The notes below the pieces were generated by a model. It had not been told where the DNA came from, ran no database searches, and saw nothing but the letters and a program-made list of their open reading frames with translations. Positions 15,313 to 22,970 of a stretch of DNA of 64,000 bases are shown here, in pieces. Position numbers and translations under genes: made by a program. Position 1 is the stretch's first letter. Each line of letters opens with the position of its first letter. This DNA is from Nitrospira sp. (GTDB lineage: Bacteria > Nitrospirota > Nitrospiria > Nitrospirales > Nitrospiraceae), in the NCBI GenBank assembly GCA_005116835.1, contig SWDM01000021.1, positions 62,001 through 126,000 of the forward strand. Reading direction: 5' to 3'.

Positions 15313-15792
15313 CTACTTGATCATGAGCAGGGTTCCTCCTAAATCCTTCGGATTGAGATGATCTCGATAGATCAAGGTATTCCCCCGGGTCGCATAGAAG
15401 AGGTCGCTGGTGGGGATACCGATGTATTTGGTCTCACCCGGCTTCAAGACGACTTGAGCCCTCAAGACAAACGGTGATCCGTCGTTGGTGGCATCTGTCA
15501 TTTGGAATCCCCGCTCACCGGCGGACTTGTTCGTCACCTTCAGCAGCACCGGCCGACCTGGCCTAACCTTGAAGTCGATCACTGTGGTCGGTGGGTACCA
15601 GCTCTTGAGCGTGCCAATTTCGATGGCGAACAGCTGCGCATCGACGTCGAGCTCTTTGAAGGATTGGCCGACCACTGAACCGGTTTCAAGGTCGCCGATC
15701 TCGACTCCACCAGCTTGCAACGCGAACGCCGATGTGCCTATGACGAGCAGACTCAACGAGACAAGAATGCCGACAACAAGATGCCTCAACAT
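15313..15792 (-). CDS. Exported cupredoxin-fold-like protein
   Basis: This 159-residue protein has a signal peptide ending near ALQAG. The strand pattern VIDFKVRPGRPVLLKVTNKS, then VVLKPGETKYIGIPT, is that of a cupredoxin/plastocyanin-like beta-sandwich. There is no convincing Cys-His-Met type-1 copper set, and the only late His is in YRDHLNP, so copper binding is doubtful. It lies 19 bases after the stop of the 15812-16153 gene and about 95 bases before the P460 gene, probably in one transcript with both. It may deliver electrons to, or stabilise, the P460 protein; this is inference from position only. Confidence 0.5.
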   Translation of the reverse strand: MLRHLVVGILVSLSLLVIGTSAFALQAGGVEIGDLETGSVVGQSFKELDVDAQLFAIEIGTLKSWYPPTTVIDFKVRPGRPVLLKVTNKSAGERGFQMTDATNDGSPFVLRAQVVLKPGETKYIGIPTSDLFYATRGNTLIYRDHLNPKDLGGTLLMIK

Positions 15793-15811
15793 GGGTTGAC
15801 CTCCTCTGTAG

Positions 15812-16153
15812 TTAAAGCGACGATGCTTGGGTACCGGATGATGGGATGCAGGGAGGCAAGCCCGTCTCTTCGAGCACTTGCCCCCCGATGACAGTCTCGC
15901 CGACGATAAGAAATACGGCCTTGACGCGTCTGGTGTGTTCGAGGAATGTTCCGCTGGCTACGGCTGTCACTTCATGCGAACCATCGGCTTGGGCCAGGTC
16001 GTTCTCGATCGCCACATGGTAAAAGTCGAATCCCTCAAATACCTTGCTAAACGCCTGCGCGCGCAGGAGCGCCACAAGCGGCGGCTCATCGGCGAATGCC
16101 GGGCTCGTGAGGCACAGGAGCATCGCCATTCCGAGTATGCACAGCAGACGCAT
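15812..16153 (-). CDS. Small exported protein of unknown function
   Basis: This 113-residue protein has a signal peptide (LLCILGMAMLLCLTSPAFA). The mature part has VALLRAQAFSKVFEGFDFYH and SHEVTAVASGTFLEHTR, with one Cys near the end. No family was recognised. It heads the probable operon 15812 - cupredoxin-like - P460. A perfect 12-base inverted repeat lies about 145 bases upstream (16296-16321). Confidence 0.5.
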   Translation of the reverse strand: MRLLCILGMAMLLCLTSPAFADEPPLVALLRAQAFSKVFEGFDFYHVAIENDLAQADGSHEVTAVASGTFLEHTRRVKAVFLIVGETVIGGQVLEETGLPPCIPSSGTQASSL

Positions 16154-16295
16154 TGCCGACCTCTTAAAAATATCGCCTTGCTAATCCGGTTACCGCCCCT
16201 GTATCTACAGACTCAGGCTGGCTCTTGCCTCTGCCTGCTCCATCGTCATGAGCCCGCGATGTCCGTCTGTGTCGGTGTTGGATGAATAGGGGAGA

Positions 16296-16321
16296 GGGAA
16301 ACGTATGGGCATACGTTTCCC
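16296..16321. promoter_or_regulatory. Perfect 12-base inverted repeat
   Basis: GGGAAACGTATG (16296-16307) faces CATACGTTTCCC (16310-16321) with a 2-base centre. The arms match perfectly. The tight spacing suits a dimeric repressor site, or a hairpin with a TGGGCA tip. It lies between the minus-strand genes starting at 16153 and ending at 16486, so it may be an operator for the P460 operon or a terminator of the zinc-ribbon gene. Confidence 0.4.
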
Positions 16322-16485
16322 TCCGTCGGGACTCCCTGCGTGGTCAGCGCAGTCCAACCTGTGAAGTCCCGCCCACAGTCTCTTCGCGCGAAGAGCATAC
16401 ATGTGCGCTCTGAGATCAGCGGCAATCGACGCATCCGACACGCAGCCGAATCGTCGATCAGAACCCGTCCGTCACGATCATCGGT

Positions 16486-16779
16486 TCAGGTATCTTGCCG
16501 TCCTTGCCGATAGCCGCAAGCATCCATGCCCGCGAACTTTTTGATGACGAAGACCGACCACAAAGCGACTGTGTGATCGGTCTTCGTCCGCCGATCGCTT
16601 CCGTAGGTGGGCGTTCGGACTCGCCTTGGTTTTGGGTACGAGCGGCGTTGACGGTTGGAGACGATGACATGGTCGCTAACGTCCCCGCAGTGAACGCATC
16701 GCAGGGCTGGGATCCTGCTTCCTCCCTCGTAGATGATCTCGGGTACGCTCAGGCCGGCACAGCGGGTGCATCGCATCAT
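16486..16779 (-). CDS. Small zinc-ribbon-like protein
   Basis: This protein has 97 residues with AAGGAG just before ATGATG. The N-terminus has a two-knuckle zinc-ribbon pattern: C4-x2-C7 and C28-x2-C31-G. The second half is basic and of low similarity to anything I recognise. It could be a nucleic-acid-binding protein or a short regulator. No operon partner is evident. The good ribosome site and the ordered Cys spacing argue that it is real; the C-terminal half may be altered by a frameshift. Confidence 0.5.
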   Translation of the reverse strand: MMRCTRCAGLSVPEIIYEGGSRIPALRCVHCGDVSDHVIVSNRQRRSYPKPRRVRTPTYGSDRRTKTDHTVALWSVFVIKKFAGMDACGYRQGRQDT

Positions 16780-17259
16780 CGCTCCTTATTACACGGTTGT
16801 AAGTTGTGGAAGGTCCTCGTCACGCGAGTTTCCCGCCTATACCGCGTTCATCGCCACGTCATGGATCATGGGCATGATGTCCAATGTCGTCACCCTCAGC
16901 ACTCCCCGAAGGGCCGAGGAATCGGATGGAGGCCACCTCCAACTCCTCGGGCAGGCCTGGAGAAGAGTGCGCAACTGCCAGACCCACTACCGGCTGCCTC
17001 ATACTTTTTTCTATTTCTGGCCCGTGTCCGCGCATGAGTCCTTGTACTCCGCGAACCATCCTAGGCCTTTGGCTGATCGACCCGAGCCCCCCTCGATCAA
17101 CCCGTCCATTAATTGGATGCGGAGTCACAACGGCTCCACAATTCAGCTATCCTGCCGTCGGCGTGGCGGGGGAGCGACCAACCCTGCGCTCCCCCCTACT
17201 GGAACATGTGTCAGGAGGTCAGCCGAACACCTGTCCCAATTCCACACGACCACACGGTG
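16780..17259. other. 480-base stretch without a supported gene
   Basis: Several overlapping frames run through here on both strands, including a 155-codon plus-strand frame that continues antisense into the P460 gene. None has a ribosome site, signal or recognisable motif. I see no structured RNA or repeat. Confidence 0.45.
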
Positions 17260-17808
17260 CTACCGCGCCGTCCGTTTCTCAAAATATTCATCGTAGCGAT
17301 GTCCGAAGTCTTTCTGCGCAAGCGGCGCATGACAGGCGCGGCACTTGGTGAAATCTTCTGCCAAGGCGTTCCCGTCCGGCCCATACGCCGCAAACACCCA
17401 CTGACCGTTCTTTAAATTGTCGGGTACCTCTTGTCCCCACCCTTCGCCCTTCCCCATCACCAAGATCTTCGCGAGGTCGCCCTTCACGAGCTTGCCATCC
17501 GCGCCGGTTTCCGGTGTCTCACCGGCCATCTTGGCCGTATAGAGTTCCATGACCATCACCGTGCCGTTGGGAAACGGCTGCCCCGCATTCGTCCTGGCGC
17601 CGACCGCGTTGATGAACAACTCGCGCACCTGCTTCGCGTCCGGTCGCTGAACCTCCGACAAGAACGTCGGTCCGTTCTGATACCCAGTTGGCACAGCCAA
17701 CTCACCGTCCTTTGGCTTCGCCGGCGCGGAAGCAGTCGGCGTCGGACTTACTTCAGTGCAGCCCCAGACCAGCACGGCACATAGTGCCAGCATCCACTGT
17801 TTTGTCAT
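17260..17808 (-). CDS. Cytochrome P460-family lipoprotein, copy 2
   Basis: This 182-residue protein has the lipobox VLVWGC17. The domain repeats the features of the copy at 14624: VPTGYQNGPTFLSEVQRPDA, PFPNGTVMVMELYTAKM and the haem site C156-R-A-C159-H160. Identity to copy 1 is very high from about residue 35 to the end, while the signal regions differ, suggesting duplication with promoter and leader exchange or recent gene conversion. It stands alone: the cupredoxin-like partner was not duplicated. It is probably a periplasmic hydroxylamine/NO-converting enzyme attached to a membrane. Confidence 0.85.
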   Translation of the reverse strand: MTKQWMLALCAVLVWGCTEVSPTPTASAPAKPKDGELAVPTGYQNGPTFLSEVQRPDAKQVRELFINAVGARTNAGQPFPNGTVMVMELYTAKMAGETPETGADGKLVKGDLAKILVMGKGEGWGQEVPDNLKNGQWVFAAYGPDGNALAEDFTKCRACHAPLAQKDFGHRYDEYFEKRTAR

Positions 17809-18150
17809 GCCAGAGTCCGTCTTTCACGCCGTTGACTGCCGTGGCGCGCTGTTCCGGTTCCACCTTGACGGATTTGATGGTGATCACCGGGTGGCTTCTT
17901 ACTGCTCTTGAGACCGACGGCATTCACACATGAAGGCCGGTCTGATCGCGACATCCTTTCAACACCCATCAAACAAAATAACCGGGGCGAAGGACAAGGA
18001 AGAAAAACCTGCGCCCCGGATCAGTCCGAGCGAGGAGGCAGCCCAACCCGGACATCGATAGATCAACAATCGTGAACTATGTGGAGACGAGACTGCGATC
18101 GGAGAAGGGAGCGCGAGAGAACTCAGTATGACACGACCGCCCGGGGTCCC
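17809..18150. other. 342-base gene-free stretch
   Basis: This stretch contains the terminator at 17974-18019 and the start of a block duplicated at 23.3 kb. The part before 17974 has no supported gene. Confidence 0.5.
17974..18019 (-). terminator. Intrinsic terminator of small gene 18151-18498
   Basis: On the minus strand CCGGGGCG (18019-18012) pairs with CGCCCCGG (17989-17982) across a loop of about 22 bases and is followed by TTATTTTG. An equivalent structure follows the paralogous gene at 23.5 kb. Confidence 0.6.
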
Positions 18151-18498
18151 TTATCCGATGAGGACAACGCGAACCGACGGAGGGGCACGGGAGCGGAGCA
18201 GAGAAGAAGAGGATGAAGAGATGGCCTGATGGGGAGACGAGACGACCAGCCAGAGGGCCGGGCCCATTGACAATGCCGGCGGCTCGGGTGCCAGCTCGGC
18301 ATCGGACGTGGCCTGACAGGCCCAGGCACAGAGCGCATTATGTGGACCGGCTTCGTCCGAACCATGGTGTGCATGGCTATCGGATGGATCGACGTGACGC
18401 AACGCGCAGCTCGCTGCCATGACCGCCAGCGACGCATAGACCAGGGCGACGAGCCCGGCGACAAGCATGGTATTGCGTGATCTAACAGAACGCATCAT
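18151..18498 (-). CDS. Small exported His/Cys-rich protein, R-A-P-P C-terminus (DUF2946-like)
   Basis: This protein has 115 residues from ATGATG at 18498, with GGAGAG just upstream. One membrane segment (about residues 10-32) is followed by H42, H44, H45, H53, C57 and C61 in HAHHG and LCAWACQ. The C-terminus is LLRSRAPPSVR. It is a recent duplicate of the 23486-23839 gene. The shared element at 18542-18574 lies about 45 bases before the start, and an intrinsic terminator follows, so it is a single-gene unit. A metal-binding or metal-sensing accessory role is inferred from the ligands only. Confidence 0.65.
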   Translation of the reverse strand: MMRSVRSRNTMLVAGLVALVYASLAVMAASCALRHVDPSDSHAHHGSDEAGPHNALCAWACQATSDAELAPEPPALSMGPALWLVVSSPHQAISSSSSSLLRSRAPPSVRVVLIG

Positions 18499-18541
18499 CA
18501 CTCTCTCCACGATGTCATTCCTTATACGCGTCAATGGATCA

Positions 18542-18574
18542 CCTGTCTACCGACGTCTGCTTACGGATGCTACA
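18542..18574 (-). promoter_or_regulatory. Shared DUF2946-like-gene element, copy 2
   Basis: The plus strand reads CCTGTCTACCGACG, TCTGCTTACGGATGCTACA. Read toward the gene, it runs TGTAGCATCC at the far end and CGTCGGTAGAC near the start, about 20 bases apart centre to centre. That is compatible with the -35 and -10 of an ECF-type promoter; this reading is inference. Confidence 0.6.
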
Positions 18575-18799
18575 GTATTCGATGCGACTCAGGTGTGTAG
18601 GTTGAAGGCTGAAGTCGGATTCTCGCAGGCTGCGGAACTACTCGATTGTTGCGTCATGCGCCGCGAGCAGCATCTGTGTCCAGCTGGGATCAGTAGCACG
18701 CACAGGATGCACAAGAAAGGCATCAGCGCGTGTGTGGCATGATGGAGGCGGTGAAGGAATGTGGAAGGAGCGCGTTCGGCTTCTAGTCATGATCGGCCA

Positions 18800-19132
18800 T
18801 TAGTACAGTTCGATGAGGTACTCTCCTTGTCGAAGGTATTCGAGTACTTGAGGAAAAAGTGGAAGGAGCCACCGGGTCAGCGCGGCATTTGAGCAATTTC
18901 CGATTCTCACCCACACAACGGGTGTTCTGCTTGTGGTGGCCAGTAACAGCATGTTCTTAAAGTCTTCGTCTTTCGTGATGATCATATGCTGATGCTGTAC
19001 GGCATAGTCCCATATGGCCTTATCAGTGGCGAGAAGCAACGTGGCGTCTTCCACATGCACAGCATGGTGACCGAGGGAGATGATCAGATGGGCGAGTGCT
19101 GGAGGTAGTTGCGCGTCAATGAGAAAGTTCAT
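18800..19132 (-). CDS. DUF5615 PIN-like toxin
   Basis: This 110-residue protein opens MNFLIDAQLPPALAHLI, the first acidic site of the Mut7-C/DUF5615 PIN-like fold. It continues with GHHAVHVEDATLLLATDKAIWDYA and ITKDEDFKNMLLL, the second acidic cluster, with TRTPVVWVRIGNCSNA-type sequence after it. Such proteins are presumed ribonucleases paired with DUF433 antitoxins. The ATG overlaps the stop of the DUF433 gene by 4 bases (ATGA), the classic coupled toxin-antitoxin order. All acidic positions expected of the fold seem intact. Confidence 0.8.
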   Translation of the reverse strand: MNFLIDAQLPPALAHLIISLGHHAVHVEDATLLLATDKAIWDYAVQHQHMIITKDEDFKNMLLLATTSRTPVVWVRIGNCSNAALTRWLLPLFPQVLEYLRQGEYLIELY

Positions 19133-19362
19133 CCGGCACGGAGCATGACGTGATCGGCTTGGGCGGCGGCAAATTCGAGGGCGGCTTGAATATCTTCTTT
19201 CTCAAGATACGGGTAGTCTCGCAGAATGTCTTCCGGGGAGACTCCAGCCGCGAGGAGGTCCAGCAAATCCTTGACCCTCATCCGCATGCCCCGGATGCAG
19301 GGGCGCCCTCCACACTGTGCAGGATTAATCGTGATGCGAGCCAAGAAGTTCATGCCGGGCAT
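19129..19362 (-). CDS. DUF433 antitoxin
   Basis: This 77-residue protein has the DUF433 signature: RITINPAQCGGRPCIRGMRM, RVKDLLDLLAAGVSPEDIL and YPYLEKEDIQAALEFAA. The fold is a small helix-turn-helix-like DNA-binding domain that neutralises DUF5615 toxins. The start at 19362 has GGAGGT close by, and an alternative ATG lies at 19353. The pair is probably autoregulated. It sits between a duplicated small-gene block and decayed receptor sequence, consistent with mobility. Confidence 0.8.
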   Translation of the reverse strand: MPGMNFLARITINPAQCGGRPCIRGMRMRVKDLLDLLAAGVSPEDILRDYPYLEKEDIQAALEFAAAQADHVMLRAG

Positions 19363-19430
19363 CTTACCTCCATGAAGGCATGGAGATCAATGTCATCAAT
19401 CAGTCGTGTCCGATTCACACGCGAATAGAT

Positions 19431-19900
19431 TCAGGTGGTTGACGTCGTCTCCCTGTTCGAATGTGGGATATCGGTCTTTGTGCCGCTGGTGGCGTTCTTG
19501 GCCGTGTACGATTCACGCGATGCAGTGACCAGCACCGGCTTGGCCTCGACGACCGGCACTTCTCCCGTTTCCTGCGGTCCAGCTGGCTGGTCCACACCAA
19601 TCGGTGGGAGTGGTACAGGAAGGGTCGCGGGCAGTGTAGGCAGCGCGTCAGACGGAGTCGGCCCTGCCGATTCCGACATCTGCTCACTGATGCCACAACC
19701 CTCAGAGTGGGACGAGGCGTTCTTGTTTGCTGAGGTCTGTGGAATGGCGATGGCGAGTCCGTCGGAACGGATGCTATGGAACGCGCCTTCGATCGTCATC
19801 GAGAGGCGCGGCAACACCGTATGTCCCATTGGGCGCAGACCAGTGCCACCAGACTCTGGTTCAAGGAACGATCAGCGTCGTCCAGCCGAACGCGTTTCTT
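19431..19900 (-). pseudogene. TonB-dependent receptor N-terminal remnant
   Basis: The frame 19829-19431 encodes VPLPPIGVDQPAGPQETGEV followed by PVVEAKPVLVTASRESY and NATSGTKTD. This matches the pre-plug region of the intact receptor at 35161-37527 (PVPIPPIG, then GEVPVVEAKPVLVVAQRESY, NATSGTKTN). It then diverges and stops at the point where the plug should begin. Upstream, another frame reads SLNQSLVALVCAQWDI, like the first helix of an STN signalling domain, and the present frame resumes with MTIEGAFHSIRSDGLAIAI. An STN-type receptor therefore appears broken by a frameshift and a large deletion. Confidence 0.6.
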
Positions 19901-20175
19901 TAGTCCACCCAGATCACAGTCAAGCCTGTAGCTTGGGCCGCGTCGCGCTGTTTGGCATCGCTGGTGATGAAGGGAATTGCCAGCCCTGAGGCGGCTTTGA
20001 ACATGATTGCTGACGCAATGTGTAGGGCGTTGAGTGCCCTCACATCCGTTTTCTGGACCAGCTCCTCGACGTGCCGGAGGACGTGCTCGCTCACCTCCAC
20101 GAGTTCCCAATAAGCTCGGTCTTTATGTAATCTCGATCGAATGGCGAGAAAATCCTGGGGCGTGAGTTCGCCGGA
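19900..20175 (-). pseudogene. VapC (PIN toxin) C-terminal fragment
   Basis: From about 20172 the frame reads ELTPQDFLAIRSRLHKDRA, then RALNALHIASAIMF, FITSDAKQRDAAQATGL and TVIWVD. This is the C-terminal half of a PIN-domain VapC, with the usual late D-A-x-Q-x-x-A-A motif. The N-terminal half with the first catalytic Asp is absent: upstream, the same frame runs antisense-like through the SmbP gene. No antitoxin is present. It is a remnant truncated by recombination next to smbP. Confidence 0.7.
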
Positions 20176-20242
20176 TTTCCGCCTCCTGCCGGTGCTGCTG
20201 GTAGCAGAAGATACCAGCAGCACCAGACCCGGGCTCTGTGAC

Positions 20243-20548
20243 TTACTTGCTCTTCTTCCCGTGGTGCCCCTTCGCTTCCATCTCGGCATGGGCGATTGAT
20301 TCGTCTGCATGGGTAATGGCTTCCTTCGCATGCTGCAGCGCTTCTTTGGCATGCGCATCACCCGTCCCCTTGATGGATTCTTCGATGTGATGGATCGCTT
20401 CTTTCGTATGCGCGACTCCTTCCTTGGCGTGCTTGATCACTTCCTGGGTATGATCGTCGCCCTGCCCTGCCAGCGAAATAGCCGGCTGCAGGCTCAGACC
20501 CACGCCGAGTACCGCCACTGCCATGACCGTCATCCATATCTGCTTCAT
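20243..20548 (-). CDS. smbP: SmbP-like small His-rich metal-binding protein
   Basis: This protein has 101 residues from the ATG at 20548 (AAGGAGGAACGTCC upstream). The signal peptide ends near SLAGQ. The mature protein is a helical repeat with His about every seven residues: HTQEVIKHAKEGVAHTKEAI, HHIEESIKGTGDAHAKEAL and HAKEAITHADESIAHAE, ending HHGKK. This is the pattern of SmbP, the periplasmic small metal-binding protein first described in Nitrosomonas europaea, which binds copper and other divalent metals in a helical bundle. Its role is probably buffering or scavenging periplasmic copper, which nitrifiers need in quantity. It is followed by a VapC remnant. Confidence 0.8.
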   Translation of the reverse strand: MKQIWMTVMAVAVLGVGLSLQPAISLAGQGDDHTQEVIKHAKEGVAHTKEAIHHIEESIKGTGDAHAKEALQHAKEAITHADESIAHAEMEAKGHHGKKSK

Positions 20549-20660
20549 TGGACGTTCCTCCTTCATAATTGTGAATGGACCCTTTCGAACTATCCGAGTA
20601 CCTACTTGTCTCTCCCAAGAAATTCTAATCACGTGGGGCCGGACAGGATCGCCCTCCCGC

Positions 20661-21836
20661 TCATCGCCTCACTCCTTTCTGTGCCTCCAGACTCGTCACA
20701 TTCGGCTGGTTCTGTTCAGGCGAGCGGGATGACTGGGTCTGGTGAACGCGAATCGCTGCCGCTCGTGCGGCGAAGAGGTTCGCTTCCACCGATTGCCCGA
20801 GGCCATGCAAGAGGCCGGCATAGCGTTCACAGAGCATGGCCACCCTTGGATGATGGGGCCCGAGCGTTTGCTGCTGGATCACCAGCGCCCGTTGATACCG
20901 GAGCTTCGCCTCATCCACGAGCCCTCGTTCGTGCGAAAGCCAAGCCCAATTCTCGAGAATCATGCCGGTCAGCGCGGCCTCCGGTCCTGAGGCCGACTCG
21001 CTGATGGCCAGCGCCTCACGGTAGTAGTGATCCGCGAGTTCGGGCAGTTCTTGGGCATGGTAGAGATTGGCCAGATTGTTCAGACAGATCGCCACCGATG
21101 GGTGGTGACGTCCAAAACGCTCGAGTCGGAGGGAGAGGGCTTGCCGATAGAGGGGTTCGGCATAGGTGTAGAAGCCCTTTTCTTTGTAGAGAGCCGCCAG
21201 ATTGTTCAGAAACGTCGAGGGGTCGATCAAGGTGGCTCCGTCGGCGCCAGCCAGGAAGGCCAGCGCCAGACGAAAGTGTGATTCGGCTTGCACGAGGCGC
21301 CCCTGTTTTCGATACAGTCCTGCAAGATTGTTGAGCCCGACGGCTAACTCCGGATGGCCGCGACCGAAGGCCCGTTCACCGATCGCGAGCGAGCGGAGAT
21401 AGGCGGCTTCGGCCTGCTCGAAGGCCCCTTCCTCCTGATAGATTTCTGCCAGATTGTTCAATGCGGAGCCTACATCCGCATGATCAGAGCCGAGGGCCTG
21501 TTCCCACCGAGCCAACGCCTGCTCATAGTATGGCTTCGCGCGCGCATACTGGCCTTGTGCATGGTAGACCAAGCCTAAATTATTCAGGGTCGCCGCCACC
21601 CGCCTGTCGCCGGGCTCAAATTGTTCGGCCTCATGGCGTGCCAAGAGAAACAGGCGCTCCGCGTCCTCATACTGGGCTTGATCTCGCGCCGTGGTTCCCG
21701 CTTCCGTCAATGTCTGCCAACGATCCGCGATATCTGCCTCTGCGCGCAAGGGGCTACAGGTCAGGAGAGAAATGATGAGCAGCACCAGACCTATTGGACG
21801 CCATCCACCACCGATCCCGTGTTTACTCGTCTGCAT
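20661..21836 (-). CDS. Exported TPR-repeat protein (kinesin-light-chain type)
   Basis: This 391-residue protein has GGGAGG just before its ATG. The signal peptide ends near PLRAEA. Residues about 35-370 are tandem 42-residue TPR units of the TPR_10/TPR_12 type, each with a LNNLAxLYxxQG core followed by A-E-P-L/Y-x-R-A-L: LNNLGLVYHAQGQYARA, LNNLAEIYQEEGAFEQAEA, LNNLAGLYRKQGRLVQAES, LNNLAALYKEKGFYTYAEP and LNNLANLYHAQELPELA. TPR arrays are protein-binding scaffolds, here in the periplasm. It lies 72 bases after the P460-like gene and is probably the last gene of the operon beginning at 23296. Confidence 0.85.
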   Translation of the reverse strand: MQTSKHGIGGGWRPIGLVLLIISLLTCSPLRAEADIADRWQTLTEAGTTARDQAQYEDAERLFLLARHEAEQFEPGDRRVAATLNNLGLVYHAQGQYARAKPYYEQALARWEQALGSDHADVGSALNNLAEIYQEEGAFEQAEAAYLRSLAIGERAFGRGHPELAVGLNNLAGLYRKQGRLVQAESHFRLALAFLAGADGATLIDPSTFLNNLAALYKEKGFYTYAEPLYRQALSLRLERFGRHHPSVAICLNNLANLYHAQELPELADHYYREALAISESASGPEAALTGMILENWAWLSHERGLVDEAKLRYQRALVIQQQTLGPHHPRVAMLCERYAGLLHGLGQSVEANLFAARAAAIRVHQTQSSRSPEQNQPNVTSLEAQKGVRR

Positions 21837-21908
21837 GCATCCTCCCTCGTCCGCCCGTGACTGTGAATTGTGCCAACTGTCCGTAGAGGTTCATGGCCGA
21901 CTGGGGTC

Positions 21909-22412
21909 TCATGCGAGCGGCAGATGGCGGATAGCACAGGCCGTCTTGCCCATCGGCAGCTGTTCACTGGCCGGCCCATAGGTCGCAGAGGCCCAAGCCC
22001 CGTATGGCAACCGACCAGCCTCGCCGGTTGTCACCGCGGCATATTTTTTCATGACAAACCGTGACACGAGCGGCTCATTCATCGCCTCGATCTGAGTGGT
22101 CTCCACGACGAACGCCGTGCCGACTGGAAGGGGCTGCTCGCCAGAGAGGATCGCGGCGTTGGGGCACACGTAGAAGCTGTGCCGCTGAAGCCGACCGCAC
22201 GACGCCGACTGAGATTCCACGACCGGCCAAGTCCGGTACCCCTCCGGCGCCGGCAAGAACTCCGGCTGGGCCTGAGAATGCCGCCAGTCCATCGCCAGCA
22301 GGGCAATGGCCAGCAATCGCGCGACGACACGGTGCAACGTCTGCTCACCGGTGTTTTCCGTCTGCATTGCCTGCACGAACGTGTGTTGCGCGCTATCAAG
22401 AATCAGAGACAT
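21909..22412 (-). CDS. P460-like protein with a broken haem motif
   Basis: This 167-residue protein has GAGGTGACGC before its ATG. It aligns with the P460 proteins of this window: LPAPEGYRTWPVVES, LPVGTAFVVETTQIEAM, VSRFVMKKYAAV and YGAWASATYGPASEQLPMGK. At the haem site it reads C159-A-I-R162-H163, so the second Cys of CxxCH is replaced by Arg. Covalent haem c attachment in the normal way is unlikely; it may bind haem by one thioether or not at all. The stop is directly after the His segment, so the end is about 18 residues short. It lies 3 bases after the gene at 22416-22970. Confidence 0.65.
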   Translation of the reverse strand: MSLILDSAQHTFVQAMQTENTGEQTLHRVVARLLAIALLAMDWRHSQAQPEFLPAPEGYRTWPVVESQSASCGRLQRHSFYVCPNAAILSGEQPLPVGTAFVVETTQIEAMNEPLVSRFVMKKYAAVTTGEAGRLPYGAWASATYGPASEQLPMGKTACAIRHLPLA

Positions 22413-22415
22413 GCG

Positions 22416-22970
22416 TCACCTCGTTTCTGATGAGAGAAGAAGCGTCACGGCTGTCATGTTTCCGGACAGCTCGATCCAGTAGCCGACCCCTTTCTTCAAC
22501 CGATACTGGATCGTCTTGAAGAGGGTGGCACAGCCTGTCTGCATCTCGAACTGCGTGGGCTCCACTCGCACCTGGCCGTGCACGACTTCAATCCAGACCG
22601 CAGCCCCCGCACTGATGCGGTAGAGCCCGTCCTCCGGGACGGACAACGCCACAAGCCCCGCGTTGGGACTCGAGAGTTTCGGCGTCGCGACAAGGGTGAC
22701 GGCCTCGCGGTGGTGCAGGGTTACCAAAAGCGTTTGCCGGTTCGGACTGATTGGCGGAGCAGCTCCACGTTCGGTCAGCGTGGTCAGGTCCTGTGGGGCG
22801 TTCGCCATCGCCGCCAGTTCCTTTTGGACATCCAGCGCATAGTGATCGCAATTGCCGCGCATCTCGTCGATCGGTCGCGAGGTCTGCGCAGAGGCCTCCC
22901 GCAGCGAGCCCTGTGCGAAGGCCGCCATACAGAGTCCGAGCCCAATGGTCCAACGTGAAAGTACGCTCAT
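22416..22970 (-). CDS. Exported protein of unknown function
   Basis: This protein has 184 residues from the ATG at 22970, which overlaps the stop of the upstream gene (ATGA). The open frame continues to 23405, but that part is antisense to the upstream gene. The signal peptide ends near EASA. The mature part has MRGNCDHYALDVQKELAAMA, then a beta-rich half (EAVTLVATPKLSSPNAG, LYRISAGAAVWIEVVHGQ, FKTIQYRLKKGVGYWIELSG). This resembles a small periplasmic beta-sandwich with two Cys. No family was recognised. Its coupling with the HEGH protein and the P460-like gene suggests a shared periplasmic role. Confidence 0.6.
   Translation of the reverse strand: MSVLSRWTIGLGLCMAAFAQGSLREASAQTSRPIDEMRGNCDHYALDVQKELAAMANAPQDLTTLTERGAAPPISPNRQTLLVTLHHREAVTLVATPKLSSPNAGLVALSVPEDGLYRISAGAAVWIEVVHGQVRVEPTQFEMQTGCATLFKTIQYRLKKGVGYWIELSGNMTAVTLLLSSETR

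Larger units (their letters stand above)
17979..18594. repeat. About 600-base duplicated block, copy A
   Basis: From AATAACCGGGGCGAAGGACA to the element near 18575 the sequence is nearly the same as 23314-23937. The block carries the terminator, a spacer, the small His/Cys gene and its upstream element, so a whole transcription unit was duplicated. Confidence 0.75.

Noticed and set aside
16884-17351. 155-codon plus-strand frame before and into the P460 copy 2
   Set aside because: It runs antisense into the P460 gene and has no start signal or motif.
17982-18019. Long-loop GC hairpin considered as a riboswitch
   Set aside because: It lies at the 3' end of a minus-strand gene and is followed by TTATTTTG, so a terminator is the simpler reading.
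20302-20540. His-rich tandem repeat in smbP considered as a DNA repeat or CRISPR-like array
   Set aside because: The periodicity is at protein level (about 7 residues) with variable codons; there are no identical repeats with unique spacers.
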